A model generated the notes under the pieces. It had not been told where the DNA came from. It made no database searches and saw only the letters and a program-made list of their open reading frames with translations. Positions 52,281-61,920 of a stretch of 64,000 nucleotides of DNA are shown piece by piece. Numbering within the stretch: the first letter of the stretch is position 1; the number at the start of each line of letters is the position of its first letter. This DNA comes from Rahnella ecdela. GTDB taxonomy: Bacteria > Pseudomonadota > Gammaproteobacteria > Enterobacterales > Enterobacteriaceae. The DNA lies in assembly GCF_019049625.1 (NCBI RefSeq), contig NZ_JAFMOY010000129.1, forward strand, positions 62,001 through 126,000, in the 5' to 3' direction. The position numbers and the translations under genes are program-made.

Positions 52281-52721
52281 TCAGACTGGCTTGTCCCACA
52301 GCAGTTTCTTGCCAAATCCCAGCGCATTATCGGTCATTTTGATATGACTGAGTTTCAGCGCCCAGACCGGGGCTTTCATGGCGATGGCGACCGGAAAATG
52401 TTTGCAGTACAAATGCCGCGCATGGGCCTCTTCTTCACCGCCAAGAACGGTGGCTTCGCCGCGATACTGAATGCCTTTGATAAGCGCGATGGTTTTCGGA
52501 TGCGGGGCAATCGTGCCGACAATATGCGGTGATTTCGCCATCAGCGTACCGTGCAGGGTTTTCATTTCGGTCATGAAGTACAGCGTCATGCTTTGGGCAT
52601 CTGTGACGTAAAAGCAGTTCGCGCTCCACATCTCGCCGTCCGCAACGGCACACAGCGCCAGCACATGGTGTTTATTCAGAAACTTCAGAATATGTTTCAG
52701 GTCATCAGGGTTATTCATCAC
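52281..52721 (-). CDS. yhbP: UPF0306 protein YhbP (pyridoxamine-oxidase-like fold)
   Basis: A 146-residue protein matching E. coli YhbP (147 aa), of the split-barrel flavin-binding/PNPOx-like fold. Features: HHVLALCAVADGEMWSANCF, KTIALIKGIQYRGEATVLGG and the C-terminal MTDNALGFGKKLLW. No activity is known to me. Convergent with yhbO and divergent from yhbQ, as in E. coli. Confidence 0.9.
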   Translation of the reverse strand: MMNNPDDLKHILKFLNKHHVLALCAVADGEMWSANCFYVTDAQSMTLYFMTEMKTLHGTLMAKSPHIVGTIAPHPKTIALIKGIQYRGEATVLGGEEEAHARHLYCKHFPVAIAMKAPVWALKLSHIKMTDNALGFGKKLLWDKPV

Positions 52722-52832
52722 GCATCCTCAATTTTCAATCCTCTCAGTTTAACGCCCAGCCCCGATGTTTTACCTCACTCTGTGATGTCTTTCGGGTAAA
52801 CTTACACAACATTTTCCCGACACGCTGAAATT

Positions 52833-53162
52833 ATGTCTGCCACACAAAACTGGTATTTATACATGCTGAGAACGCCGACCGGGATGCTTTATACCGGCAT
52901 CACCACTGACGTGGTGCGTCGTCTCGGTCAGCATCAGACCGGTAAAGGAGCAAAATCGTTGCGGGGAAAAGGCGATCTGACGCTGGCATTTCACTGTCCG
53001 GCAGGCGACCGTTCGCTGGCATCAAAGCTGGAAATTAAAGTCAAAAAGCTGAGTAAAGCGCAGAAAGAGTTGCTGGTAAACAGCGCACCACAATGTCTGG
53101 AAAGTTATCTGGGATTGCCGTCCGTCACAGTCCCCGCCTGCGTAAAGATCACGCCTGTTTAA
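52833..53162 (+). CDS. yhbQ: GIY-YIG nuclease-like protein YhbQ
   Basis: A 109-residue single-domain protein (100 in E. coli) of the GIY-YIG superfamily: [20 protein letters not shown] carries the degenerate GIY..YIG pattern, followed by the conserved arginine in VVRRLGQHQ and [11 protein letters not shown]. The family resembles the UvrC/SLX1 nuclease domain and is linked to DNA damage tolerance. The C-terminus is longer than in E. coli and overlaps the yidL 3' end by 14 bases (convergent). Confidence 0.93.
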   Translation: MSATQNWYLYMLRTPTGMLYTGITTDVVRRLGQHQTGKGAKSLRGKGDLTLAFHCPAGDRSLASKLEIKVKKLSKAQKELLVNSAPQCLESYLGLPSVTVPACVKITPV

Positions 53163-54006
53163 CTGCCGAAGGTGCATAACCAAACTTCTGTTTGAACGCT
53201 TTACTGAAGTGGAAAGAGTCGAAGAAATTCAGTAAATCCGCCACCTGACTGACGTTGTAATTCCCCTGGCGAAACAACGAGAGCGCCAGCTCAAGCCGCG
53301 CATCAAGGTAATATTCTTTGGGTGTTTTACCGGTGTATTTCAAAAACAACCTGCGCAGATATTGTTCACTGCATTGCATCCATTGCGCCATTTCTGCCAC
53401 CGTCCAGCGCTTGCGGATATCGGTATGGATGAGCGACAGCAGTTTTTCCATCTGCCGCAACTGAGTGCCTTTCACACCGGTCTGCACAATCCGGCAAACC
53501 CACTGATAAATTAATTTGGTAATAAAGGCCACGGCGAGGGTTTTATTTAACTCAATGCCACTGGTAATTAACGCTGTCACTTCACTCAGCTCCTGATTAA
53601 ATAACTCGCCGTTATAAATTATAGCCTGTTGCGATAAAGGAATATCCATAGCACCGGTAGGAATGAATTCCATCCAGTATTGTTCCCACAACAATCCGGC
53701 ACAGTGATAGGATTTTATTTCTGTCGGTTTTAAAAAAATGACGCAATTGCCGTTGAGGGTGATGCAGGTATTATCCTGAAGAATAATCTTACCGCATCCC
53801 TGTAGGGTATAGACGACAACCCAGGAATTTTCAATCAGCGGTTTCCTTTTGTCCTGTGGCCAGTTTACCTTATAACTTTCATCGGCCAGCGTGTGCCAAA
53901 GAGATATAAGCGATATACCGCTGGAGATCACATTTTCGCTCAGAACCAGCGGGATATTGTAGGTTGTTTCGTTTTTTACATGCCAGCCGTCATTTTTTCC
54001 ATTCAT
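53149..54006 (-). CDS. yidL: AraC-family regulator YidL
   Basis: A 285-residue AraC/XylS regulator. The N-terminal cupin-like sensing domain (about 15-170) starts [20 protein letters not shown]; the C-terminal double helix-turn-helix has [20 protein letters not shown] and the hallmark [19 protein letters not shown] then YAPSAVKQ. It matches E. coli YidL, which lies divergent from yidK-yidJ just as here (190-bp gap). Inducer unknown; the obvious targets are the neighbouring transporter and sulfatase genes. Confidence 0.9.
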   Translation of the reverse strand: MNGKNDGWHVKNETTYNIPLVLSENVISSGISLISLWHTLADESYKVNWPQDKRKPLIENSWVVVYTLQGCGKIILQDNTCITLNGNCVIFLKPTEIKSYHCAGLLWEQYWMEFIPTGAMDIPLSQQAIIYNGELFNQELSEVTALITSGIELNKTLAVAFITKLIYQWVCRIVQTGVKGTQLRQMEKLLSLIHTDIRKRWTVAEMAQWMQCSEQYLRRLFLKYTGKTPKEYYLDARLELALSLFRQGNYNVSQVADLLNFFDSFHFSKAFKQKFGYAPSAVKQA

Positions 54007-54196
54007 TTAATTTCGCCGCCAGAGAATGATGTGGTTACCTTACGGTCAATATTTACCACAGTTTTATCGCGAGCCGTGAGCAATGCCTGTTGATTAAAAA
54101 ATATCTCATAATAAAACCTGCCGTGATCTGAACAACGCGTAATAACTTTTTTGCCCTACTGCGTATCAGGTCATCCGTATAAATAAGGGCAATTAA

Positions 54197-55909
54197 ATGA
54201 ATCTTTCGCAAATTTTAAGCTTCGTCGCGTTCACCCTGCTGGTGGCATTAATGACCTGGTGGAAATTACGAAAAGCTGACACCCGATCCCAGCAGGGCTA
54301 TTTTCTGGCAGGCCGTTCACTGAAAGCACCGGTGATCGCTGCCTCGCTGATGCTGACCAATCTGTCGACCGAACAACTGGTGGGACTTGGCGGTCAGGCG
54401 TGGCGCAGCGGGATGTCGGTGATGGCCTGGGAAGTAATTTCGGCCATCCCCCTGATTTTCCTCGCGCTGATTTTTTTACCGAAATACCTGCAGCGCGGCA
54501 TCGCCACCATCCCTGATTTCATTGAAGAACGTTACGATAAATCCACCCGTATTTTCGTCGATTGCTGCTTTCTGATTGCCACCGGGGTTTGTTTTCTACC
54601 GATAGTGCTCTATTCAGGCGCGCTGGCGCTAAACAGTTTGTTTCACGTCAGCGAGGCTTTTGGTGTTTCTGCAGGAGCAGGCATCTGGTTTATGGTCACG
54701 CTGCTCGGGTTAGCCGGGATTTGCTACGCCGTGATTGGCGGCCTGCGGGCGATTGCGATTGCGGATGTGATTTACGGCATCGGACTGGTAATTGGCGGCC
54801 TGATGATCCCGGTACTCGGGCTGATCATGATGGGAGACGGTAATTTCCTGCACGGCGTTCAGCAACTGACAAGCGTGCACAGCGAACGCCTGAACTCCAT
54901 TGGCGGCAGTCATGATCCGGTGCCGATTGGCGCGGCGCTGACAGGGCTGATTCTGGTGAATACGTTTTACTGGTGTACCAATCAGGGCATTGTGCAGCGC
55001 ACGCTGGCCTCGAAAAGTCTGGCCGAAGGACAAAAAGGCGCACTGCTGACCGCCGTGCTGAAAATGCTTGATCCGCTGATTCTGGTGCTGCCGGGGGTGA
55101 TTGCCTATCACCTTTTTCCACAACTGCCAAAAGCCGATATGGCGTACCCGGCACTCGTCAATAAAGTGCTGCCGCTGCCATTGGTTGGCTTTTTTGGGGC
55201 GGTGGTTTTCGGCGCGATCATGAGTGCTTTCAATGGGTTCCTCAACAGCGCCTGTACCTTATTCAGCTACGGCATTTATCACCGCGTGATCAACCAGAAT
55301 GCCGGACCGCAAAAGCTGGTTTCCGTAGGGCGTCGCTTCGGACTGATTCTGGCAGTGATTTCCGTGCTGGTGGCTCCGTGGATTGCCAACGCGCCGGAGG
55401 GTTTATACAGCTGGATGAAACAGCTTAACGGCATTTATAACGTGCCGCTGGTGACCATCGTGATCATGGGGTTTTTCTTCCCGCGCATTCCCCCGGTTGC
55501 CGCCAAAGCCGCGCTGCTGTTCGGGATTTGCAGTTATATCGTGATCCATTATCTGGTGTCTTTCGATATGCATTTCCTCTACGTCCTGTTTTTCACCTTC
55601 TGCATTAATGTGCTGCTGATGCTGGGTATTGGCTGGGTCAAACCACGTGCCACACCCTTCAGCTTCCGCGATGCTTTTGCAGTCGATATGCAGCCGTGGG
55701 AGCCCGCGAAGATTGCCTCTGTCGGCGTACTGGCCGCCATGATTGGCGTGTATTCCGGTCTGGCACAGTTTGGCGGGTATCCGACGCGCTGGCTGGCTGT
55801 CGTGAGCTATCTGATTGCTGCCGCTGTAGTGATTTATCTGTTCATTTACAGCCGCCGTCAGCGCCAGTCCGGCCGTATTCTCACCACTTTTGAATCAGGG
55901 GATAAATAG
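54197..55909 (+). CDS. yidK: Sodium:solute symporter YidK
   Basis: A 570-residue SSS-family transporter (571 in E. coli YidK) with about 14 membrane segments and the family stretch GYFLAGRSLKAPVIAASLML. SGLT-like features include NTFYWCTNQGIVQRTLASKS and GFFGAVVFGAIMSAFNGFLN. The substrate is unproven; with a sulfatase partner, a sulfated or desulfated sugar or organic compound is likely. The stop TAG overlaps the yidJ GTG start. Confidence 0.93.
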   Translation: MNLSQILSFVAFTLLVALMTWWKLRKADTRSQQGYFLAGRSLKAPVIAASLMLTNLSTEQLVGLGGQAWRSGMSVMAWEVISAIPLIFLALIFLPKYLQRGIATIPDFIEERYDKSTRIFVDCCFLIATGVCFLPIVLYSGALALNSLFHVSEAFGVSAGAGIWFMVTLLGLAGICYAVIGGLRAIAIADVIYGIGLVIGGLMIPVLGLIMMGDGNFLHGVQQLTSVHSERLNSIGGSHDPVPIGAALTGLILVNTFYWCTNQGIVQRTLASKSLAEGQKGALLTAVLKMLDPLILVLPGVIAYHLFPQLPKADMAYPALVNKVLPLPLVGFFGAVVFGAIMSAFNGFLNSACTLFSYGIYHRVINQNAGPQKLVSVGRRFGLILAVISVLVAPWIANAPEGLYSWMKQLNGIYNVPLVTIVIMGFFFPRIPPVAAKAALLFGICSYIVIHYLVSFDMHFLYVLFFTFCINVLLMLGIGWVKPRATPFSFRDAFAVDMQPWEPAKIASVGVLAAMIGVYSGLAQFGGYPTRWLAVVSYLIAAAVVIYLFIYSRRQRQSGRILTTFESGDK

Positions 55910-57408
55910 TGGAACGCCCTAACTTCTTGTTTATTATGACCGATACTCAGGCCACCAATATGGTGGGCTGTTACAGCGGTAAACCGCTTAATACACAGAA
56001 TATCGATGCGCTGGCGCAAGCAGGCATCCGATTTAATTCCGCCTACACCTGCGCGCCGGTATGCACACCCGCCCGCGCCGGGCTGTTCACCGGCATCTAT
56101 TCTAATCAGTCAGGCCCCTGGACTAACAACGTCGCGCCAGGGAAAAACATCTCCACCATGGGACGTTATTTTAAGGATGCCGGATATAAGACCTGTTTTA
56201 TCGGTAAGTGGCATCTCGACGGACATGACTATTTCGGCACCGGTGTTTGTCCGCCGGAATGGGACGAAGAATACTGGTTCGATGGCGCCAACTATCTTTC
56301 TGAACTGACCGAAAAAGAGATTGGCCTGTGGCGCAACGGGCTGAACAGTGTCGAGGATTTACGGGATAATGGCATCGACAAGTCATTCACCTGGGCGCAC
56401 CGCATCAGTCACCGGGCGATTGATTTTCTGGCACAACCGCAGCGTGAGGACGAACCGTTCCTGATGGTGATTTCTTATGATGAGCCACACCACCCCTTTA
56501 CCTGTCCGATTGAATATCTTGAAAAATATGAAGATTTTCATTACGACTTAGGTGAAAGAGCGCACGATACCCTTGAAGATAAACCGCTGCATCACCGTTT
56601 GTGGTCTGAGGCAATGCCTTCCCCGGTGGGTGCTGACGGGCAATATCATCACCCGCTCTATTTCGCCTGCAACGATTTTGTCGATGACGAGATTGGTCGC
56701 GTCGTTTCAGCTCTGACACCTGCGCAGCGTGAAAATACCTGGGTGATTTATACCTCTGATCACGGCGAAATGATGGGGGCGCATAAGCTCATCAGCAAGG
56801 GCGCAGCGATGTATGACGATATTACCCGCATTCCCTTGATTTTCGTGCCTCCTGCGGGACAACAGTCGCCACGTCAGGTTGATACGCCGGTCAGCCACAG
56901 CGATGTATTGCCCACACTGATGGCGCTGGCTGGCATTGAGAAACCGGCTATTTTGCCCGGCGAATCATTATTCGACGTGCAGGCTGATCGCGGCGTGATG
57001 GTCGAATTCAACCGCTATGAGATTGAGCATGACAGTTTCGGCGGCTTTATCCCGGTACGAGGCTGGGTCACCGACCGTTATAAATTTGTGCTCAATCTGT
57101 TTACCACTGACGAACTGTATGACCGCCATAACGACATCAATGAGATGCATAACTTGATCGACCATCCTGATTTTACGGGCATCCGCGACGGGCTGCATGA
57201 TCAGCTGATGGATTATATGGACAAGATCCGTGACCCGTTCCGTAGCTATCAGTGGTCTTGCCGCCCGTGGCGCAAGGACGCGAAACCTCGCTGGATGGGG
57301 GCATTCAGACCGCGACCGGAAGACGGTTATTCACCCATTGTGCGTGATTACGACACCGGTATGCCGACGCAGGGTGTCAAAGTGGAAGAGAAGAAACAGA
57401 AGTTTTAA
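55909..57408 (+). CDS. yidJ: Sulfatase YidJ
   Basis: A 499-residue type I sulfatase (497 in E. coli). The activation motif C-x-P-x-R is C52-T-P-A-R56 in CAPVCTPARAGLFTGIY, to be matured to formylglycine; the metal-binding FIMTDTQATN lies at the start, and TSDHGEMMGAHKLISKGAAM supplies later ligands. There is no signal peptide, so it is cytosolic. A GTG start overlaps yidK. No sulfatase-maturating enzyme gene is in the window. Confidence 0.94.
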   Translation: MERPNFLFIMTDTQATNMVGCYSGKPLNTQNIDALAQAGIRFNSAYTCAPVCTPARAGLFTGIYSNQSGPWTNNVAPGKNISTMGRYFKDAGYKTCFIGKWHLDGHDYFGTGVCPPEWDEEYWFDGANYLSELTEKEIGLWRNGLNSVEDLRDNGIDKSFTWAHRISHRAIDFLAQPQREDEPFLMVISYDEPHHPFTCPIEYLEKYEDFHYDLGERAHDTLEDKPLHHRLWSEAMPSPVGADGQYHHPLYFACNDFVDDEIGRVVSALTPAQRENTWVIYTSDHGEMMGAHKLISKGAAMYDDITRIPLIFVPPAGQQSPRQVDTPVSHSDVLPTLMALAGIEKPAILPGESLFDVQADRGVMVEFNRYEIEHDSFGGFIPVRGWVTDRYKFVLNLFTTDELYDRHNDINEMHNLIDHPDFTGIRDGLHDQLMDYMDKIRDPFRSYQWSCRPWRKDAKPRWMGAFRPRPEDGYSPIVRDYDTGMPTQGVKVEEKKQKF

Positions 57409-57444
57409 CGCTTCAGGAAAAAGCGCTTACTGATGTCCAGAAGA

Positions 57445-57466
57445 CAGGCGAGGTGCTCCCCGCCTG
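57445..57466 (+). terminator. Hairpin between yidJ and yhbS
   Basis: CAGGCG (57445-57450) pairs with CGCCTG (57461-57466), and inner GG/CC pairs extend it. No T-run. It lies between the convergent yidJ and yhbS. Confidence 0.4.
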
Positions 57467-57479
57467 AGCTTACCGAAAA

Positions 57480-57983
57480 TCAAAAACGATTAAATGCCGA
57501 CGGGAAAACGACCTCTCCGCTGGCATCGTTTAGTGCTTCATCGGATAAGGTGAAAAGCTGGAATGCGGCCTCACAGTTCGGCCAGCGGCAATGCAAGTCA
57601 TGAGCGGCTGCGGGTTTGAAGCCAAAACGACTGTAGTAGGCCGGGTCGCCTAATACCACAACAGCGGCATAGCTGAATTCATTCAGGGAATCTAACCCTT
57701 CATAAACCAGTTTTTGACCTATTCCCTGACAGCGCAGCGATTCTTCCACTGCCAGCGGTGCCAGCCCGACCCAGTTGCGGTCTTCGCCCTGAATGTCCAC
57801 AGGGCAGAACGCGACGTAACCCACCACACCACCTTCATCGTCGGTCGCCACAACGCCCAGCGTCAGCAGGCCGTCTTCGCGCAGTTCCTGCACCAGATCG
57901 GCTTCTGCACCTGTCGGGAATGAGGCGCGTAACAAACGGTCAATGCCCGCGGCATCTACCGGAATTTCAGTACGAATTAACAT
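57480..57983 (-). CDS. yhbS: GNAT acetyltransferase YhbS
   Basis: A 167-residue N-acetyltransferase, as long as E. coli YhbS. The acetyl-CoA binding segment is VGLAPLAVEESLRCQGIGQK (Q/RxxGxG/A motif) and VVLGDPAYYSRFGFKPA closes the fold. The acceptor is unknown to me. It overlaps the 3' end of ubiT by seven bases, so the two genes are co-transcribed. Confidence 0.92.
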   Translation of the reverse strand: MLIRTEIPVDAAGIDRLLRASFPTGAEADLVQELREDGLLTLGVVATDDEGGVVGYVAFCPVDIQGEDRNWVGLAPLAVEESLRCQGIGQKLVYEGLDSLNEFSYAAVVVLGDPAYYSRFGFKPAAAHDLHCRWPNCEAAFQLFTLSDEALNDASGEVVFPSAFNRF

Positions 57984-58498
57984 GGTTCAGCTACCGGAGC
58001 TTGTGGCTCACGGTCCTCTTGCAGACCCGCTTCGACAAAATCGGCCAGGCGCAGCAGGCCATTTTTCAGCAGCAGCGGCATAGTATCGAGATCGATAGAA
58101 TCCATCAGATTCTTCACATACAAGCCCAGTTCGGTATCACCTTCAATGCGCAGACGGCGCTGGAAGAATAACGTGTCGGGATCTTCTTTGCGGGCTGCGA
58201 TCAGGATCAGATCATTCGCATTACCGCTGAAGCTGACATCAGCTTCGCCGCCCCCGGCGATCACCAGTTTGCCCTCTTCCACCGACATCAGCCAGGTCAG
58301 GTTAAGATCGCTGACGTCAATTTTCAACCAGCGGCCTTCGAGGAAATCAAGCTCTCCGTCGGCCAGCGCCTGACGAAACTGCCAGCTCAGTACCTGTTGC
58401 AAAATCTGCCGTTGCAACGCAAAAGGCGTGAATTTCAAAGGCACACTTAACAGGGATGGTCCCTGACGGACCATACGTGCACGTAGTTTTTGCAACAC
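57977..58498 (-). CDS. ubiT: UbiT (YhbT), SCP2-domain ubiquinone accessory factor
   Basis: Lipid-binding SCP2 protein needed for oxygen-independent ubiquinone synthesis together with UbiU and UbiV. The GTG at 58498 gives MLQKLRARMV, matching E. coli MLDKLRSRIV, with AAGGAG eight bases upstream; a GTG two codons earlier is too close to that site. The product is 173 residues (174 in E. coli). Core: KFTPFALQRQILQQVLSWQF, GEADVSFSGNANDLILIAAR and GDTELGLYVKNLMDSI. Divergent from ubiUV. Confidence 0.93.
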   Translation of the reverse strand: MLQKLRARMVRQGPSLLSVPLKFTPFALQRQILQQVLSWQFRQALADGELDFLEGRWLKIDVSDLNLTWLMSVEEGKLVIAGGGEADVSFSGNANDLILIAARKEDPDTLFFQRRLRIEGDTELGLYVKNLMDSIDLDTMPLLLKNGLLRLADFVEAGLQEDREPQAPVAEPC

Positions 58499-58812
58499 TG
58501 GCACTACTCCTTTCGGTAACTTTTCGGCAAGTTTTAAGGCAGTTATAACGCCTATTTTGACACATTGCCGGGAACGTTCAGCGGTCTACATCAATAAATA
58601 CTGCAACAGAAAAACATCCCATACAACCTCCCCGAGGGTTGTATGGCTTCCAACGCCTAAGAAACTGCCTCAAATCAAAATATTGCATCCATAGCTTCTC
58701 TAAAATAGTTCGCCAATCAAAGCCCTGACTGATGAATGAATGACGTCGGCAACTGGCTTTTCATCACCCACCAACCTCAGCTCTGGCTGGCCGGTTGTAG
58801 TAAGGAACGAGA
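58499..58812. promoter_or_regulatory. ubiT / ubiUV divergent region with an inverted repeat
   Basis: A 314-bp gene-free stretch. CCATACAACC (58619-58628) and GGTTGTATGG (58637-58646) form a stem with a short loop. ATCAA half-sites occur at 58590-58594, 58673-58677 and 58716-58720, but none has a good TTGAT partner, so I do not call an FNR site although E. coli ubiUV is FNR-dependent. AAGGAACGAGA precedes ubiU. Confidence 0.5.
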
Positions 58813-59808
58813 ATGGAGCTACTTTGCCCGGCAGGGAATTTACCTGCGTTGAAAGCGGCGATCGATAATGGCGCAGACGCGGTGTATATCGGCCTGAAAG
58901 ATGACACCAATGCGCGCCATTTCGCCGGTCTGAATTTCACGGATAAAAAATTGCAGGAGGCGGCGGATTACGTTCACCGTCACCGCCGTAAACTGCATAT
59001 CGCCATCAATACGTTTGCGCATCCTGACGGCTATCAGCGCTGGGAACGCGCGGTAGATATGGCCGCACAGCTCGGCGCGGATGCGCTGATCCTGGCCGAT
59101 ATCGCCATGCTCGATTACGCTGCGAATAAATATCCTCACGTAGAGCGCCATGTGTCGGTGCAGGCGTCGGCCACCAACGACGAAGCGATTCGTTTCTATA
59201 AACGTAACTTTGATGTTGCCCGGGTTGTTTTGCCGCGTGTGCTTTCGATGCATCAGGTGCGCCAGCTTTCCCGCACGACGGTCGTCCCGCTGGAAGTGTT
59301 TGCTTTCGGCAGTCTGTGCATCATGGCCGAAGGTCGCTGTTATCTTTCTTCCTATCTGACCGGCGAATCGCCAAATACCGTCGGTGCCTGTTCACCGGCA
59401 CGGTTCGTGCGCTGGCAGCAGACTGCTCAGGGCATGGAATCGCGCCTGAATGATGTGCTTATTGACCGTTATGATGAAGGTGAAAACGCCGGTTATCCGA
59501 CGCTGTGCAAAGGTCGTTATCTGGTGGATGGCGCGAAATATCATGCGCTTGAAGAACCGACCAGTCTGAATACGCTGGAGTTATTGCCGGAATTATTCGC
59601 TGCCAATATTGCCTCGGTAAAAATCGAAGGACGTCAGCGCAGCCCGGCATATGTCAGCCAGGTGGCTCGCGTATGGCGTGCGGCAATCGACCGCTGCATG
59701 GCGGATCCGCAAAACTTCAAAACCGACGACGCCTGGATGAAAACGCTGGGCTCTATGTCTGAAGGTACACAAACCACGCTCGGTGCCTATCACCGCAAGT
59801 GGCAGTAA
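58813..59808 (+). CDS. ubiU: UbiU, U32-family [4Fe-4S] protein for anaerobic ubiquinone hydroxylation
   Basis: A 331-residue peptidase-U32-family protein, identical in length to E. coli UbiU (YhbU). With UbiV it forms the complex that hydroxylates the ubiquinone ring without oxygen, using prephenate as oxygen donor. Cluster cysteines fall at C169, C176, C193 and C232, the positions known for E. coli. FGSLCIMAEGRCYLSSYLTG and SVKIEGRQRSPAY are conserved. The ubiV start lies 14 bases downstream. Confidence 0.95.
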   Translation: MELLCPAGNLPALKAAIDNGADAVYIGLKDDTNARHFAGLNFTDKKLQEAADYVHRHRRKLHIAINTFAHPDGYQRWERAVDMAAQLGADALILADIAMLDYAANKYPHVERHVSVQASATNDEAIRFYKRNFDVARVVLPRVLSMHQVRQLSRTTVVPLEVFAFGSLCIMAEGRCYLSSYLTGESPNTVGACSPARFVRWQQTAQGMESRLNDVLIDRYDEGENAGYPTLCKGRYLVDGAKYHALEEPTSLNTLELLPELFAANIASVKIEGRQRSPAYVSQVARVWRAAIDRCMADPQNFKTDDAWMKTLGSMSEGTQTTLGAYHRKWQ

Positions 59809-59822
59809 TCGAAGAGATGATG

Positions 59823-60701
59823 ATGAAATATTCTTTAGGGGCCATTCTTTATTACTGGCCGAAAGCGCAGGTAGAAGATTTTTATCAGGCCGCTGCGTCC
59901 GGCAGTGCGGATATCATTTATCTCGGTGAAAACGTCTGTACCAAACGCCGTGAGATGAAAGTGAATGACTGGATGGAGGTCGCGCGCCAGCTGGCCGCAT
60001 CCGGCAAGCAGGTGGTGATTTCCACTCTGGCATTGTTGCAGGCGCCGTCTGAACTCAATGAACTCAAACGTTATGTCGAGAACGGCGAGTTTCTGCTGGA
60101 AGCCAACGATTTTGGCGCGGTGAACATGGCGGCTGAACGTAATCTGCCTTTTGTCGTCGGTCACGCGCTGAACTGCTATAACGCCGTCACGCTGAAACTA
60201 CTGCAAAAACAAGGCATGGTGCGCTGGTGTATGCCGGTTGAGCTTTCCCGCGACTGGCTGGTGAATCTGCTGAACCAGTGTCAGGATCTGGGTATCCGCG
60301 ATAAATTCGAAGTGGAAGTACTGTCTTACGGACACTTACCGCTGGCCTATTCGGCGCGCTGTTTTACGGCACGTTCTGAAAACCGCGCGAAAGACGAATG
60401 TGAAACCTGCTGCATCAGTTATCCGCAGGGGCGCAAAATGTTGTCGCAGGAAAATCAGCAGGTGTTCGTGCTCAACGGCATTCAGACACAGAGCGGCTAC
60501 TGCTATAACCTCGGCAATGAGCTGGTGTCGATGCAGGGACTCGTCGATATCGTGCGTCTTTCGCCGGAAACGAAAGATACTCTCGCCACGCTGGAAGCGT
60601 TTCGCAACAATGAACGCGGTTTGCAGCCACTGACGCTTACCGATAAAGCCGACTGTAACGGCTACTGGCAGCGCGTCGCCGGGCTGGAACTGCGAACCTG
60701 A
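59823..60701 (+). CDS. ubiV: UbiV, partner of UbiU
   Basis: A 292-residue U32-family [4Fe-4S] protein. The third of three consecutive ATG codons (59823) gives MKYSLGAIL, matching E. coli, with GAAGAG about six bases upstream. Cysteines at C39 (YLGENVC), in YSARCFT and in DECETCC are the cluster ligands. The frame is open from GTG 59799, overlapping ubiU, but that start lacks a ribosome site. A strong terminator follows. Confidence 0.94.
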   Translation: MKYSLGAILYYWPKAQVEDFYQAAASGSADIIYLGENVCTKRREMKVNDWMEVARQLAASGKQVVISTLALLQAPSELNELKRYVENGEFLLEANDFGAVNMAAERNLPFVVGHALNCYNAVTLKLLQKQGMVRWCMPVELSRDWLVNLLNQCQDLGIRDKFEVEVLSYGHLPLAYSARCFTARSENRAKDECETCCISYPQGRKMLSQENQQVFVLNGIQTQSGYCYNLGNELVSMQGLVDIVRLSPETKDTLATLEAFRNNERGLQPLTLTDKADCNGYWQRVAGLELRT

Positions 60702-60718
60702 CTGAGCGTGTCGCAGTA

Positions 60719-60754
60719 AAAAGGGAGAGGACTTTGCGGTCATCTCCCTTTTTT
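60719..60754. terminator. Bidirectional terminator after ubiV
   Basis: AAAAGGGAGA (60719-60728) pairs with TCTCCCTTTT (60743-60752), flanked by A and T runs, between the convergent ubiV and permease genes. Confidence 0.88.
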
Positions 60755-60756
60755 AA

Positions 60757-61920
60757 TCACGAATTTCGCGGCTTCGGCCTGAACATCGCTCTGAGCCTGA
60801 CGCCATCACGTAGCATCCCCACTGCAATGCCGATAAAGGTGTAAAACATGCACAAAATCAGCAGCATCAGAATATCGCCACCCACGTCTTTGAAAGGCAA
60901 TCCCATCTGATTAACGCCGGCAATGGCTTTAGTCGCCCAGGTGGAAGGCAGCATAGATGAAACGCCCCTGACCCAGGCGGGCATCGCCTGTAACGGCCAG
61001 ATGGTGCCGGAAATATAAAAAACCGGCGTGGTGATAAAGGCCAGCGTCAGGTAAATCAGCTCGACGCTGCGCAGGCATTCCGTCACCAGTTTTCCGAGCC
61101 CCAGTACCGCCAGCAGAAACGGGAAGGTCAGTAACAGGATTTCAGGAATGCTGGCCGTTTGCCGGTAACCCAGTATCCACGGCCACAGCACAAACAGGAC
61201 GATAGACAGAAACAGCCAGACCGGGATCAGCGCCGAAATGCCGCCCAGAAACGCCGGGATCGCCGGTTTACCAGAAGGCCCGCTGTTGAGCACGATGCTG
61301 ACGCGCACACTGGCAATAAGTAATGAATGCTGCAATAACATCACCAGCAGGCCGGGGAAAATTATCGCCGCAAAGCTGATGCCAGGGTTAAAGACATCGA
61401 GCGACTGACCGGTGATTGGCGTGAGCACCACACTGGCCTGTCGCTCACTGAATCCGCTGCTCAGCAGCAAATCCGTATTGTATTGCGTGAGGATCGCCTG
61501 ATAGGCCGAGAGCACATCCTGCTGGATCTGCCCGTTCGCCAGCCGGTTGGTCGCATCGCCGTACACCGGGATCACGATGTTTTGCCCGGCGAGGATCTTC
61601 TTCTCAAGATCCACCGGCATGATGATCACCGCGAATAACTTACGCAGCGCCAGATCGTGTTCCGCCTGCGCAAGACTGTCGTAAGCCACCGTCGCAACTT
61701 TGGAGGTAGCGTCCAGCTGGCGGGTCAGCATCCGGCTGGCAGAGCTGTGATCCTGATCGACCACCGCCACCGGCAAATCCCAAACCGTGCGGTTCGCATA
61801 GACCATGCTCATCACGCACAGCGAAAGCAGCAACATCATCCACATCGGCTTGTCGAGCAAACCGGTCAGCACTTTGCGGAATGTCCCCCACCAGGTTTTA
61901 AACCATTCACGACCTGTCAT
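60757..61920 (-). CDS. ABC-2 type transporter permease (second of pair)
   Basis: A 387-residue membrane protein: one N-terminal helix after RKVLTGLLDKPMWMMLLLSL, a large extracytoplasmic domain starting DLPVAVVDQDHSSASRMLTR, then five C-terminal helices. This is the ABC-2/YhhJ-like pattern of drug or lipid exporters. AGGAG precedes the ATG at 61920, which overlaps the upstream stop (ATGA). The terminal gene of a three-gene operon with a HlyD adaptor; the substrate is unknown. Confidence 0.85.
   Translation of the reverse strand: MTGREWFKTWWGTFRKVLTGLLDKPMWMMLLLSLCVMSMVYANRTVWDLPVAVVDQDHSSASRMLTRQLDATSKVATVAYDSLAQAEHDLALRKLFAVIIMPVDLEKKILAGQNIVIPVYGDATNRLANGQIQQDVLSAYQAILTQYNTDLLLSSGFSERQASVVLTPITGQSLDVFNPGISFAAIIFPGLLVMLLQHSLLIASVRVSIVLNSGPSGKPAIPAFLGGISALIPVWLFLSIVLFVLWPWILGYRQTASIPEILLLTFPFLLAVLGLGKLVTECLRSVELIYLTLAFITTPVFYISGTIWPLQAMPAWVRGVSSMLPSTWATKAIAGVNQMGLPFKDVGGDILMLLILCMFYTFIGIAVGMLRDGVRLRAMFRPKPRNS

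Noticed and set aside
58590-58720. FNR sites for ubiUV
   Set aside because: Only ATCAA half-sites, with at most two of five matches in the partner half.
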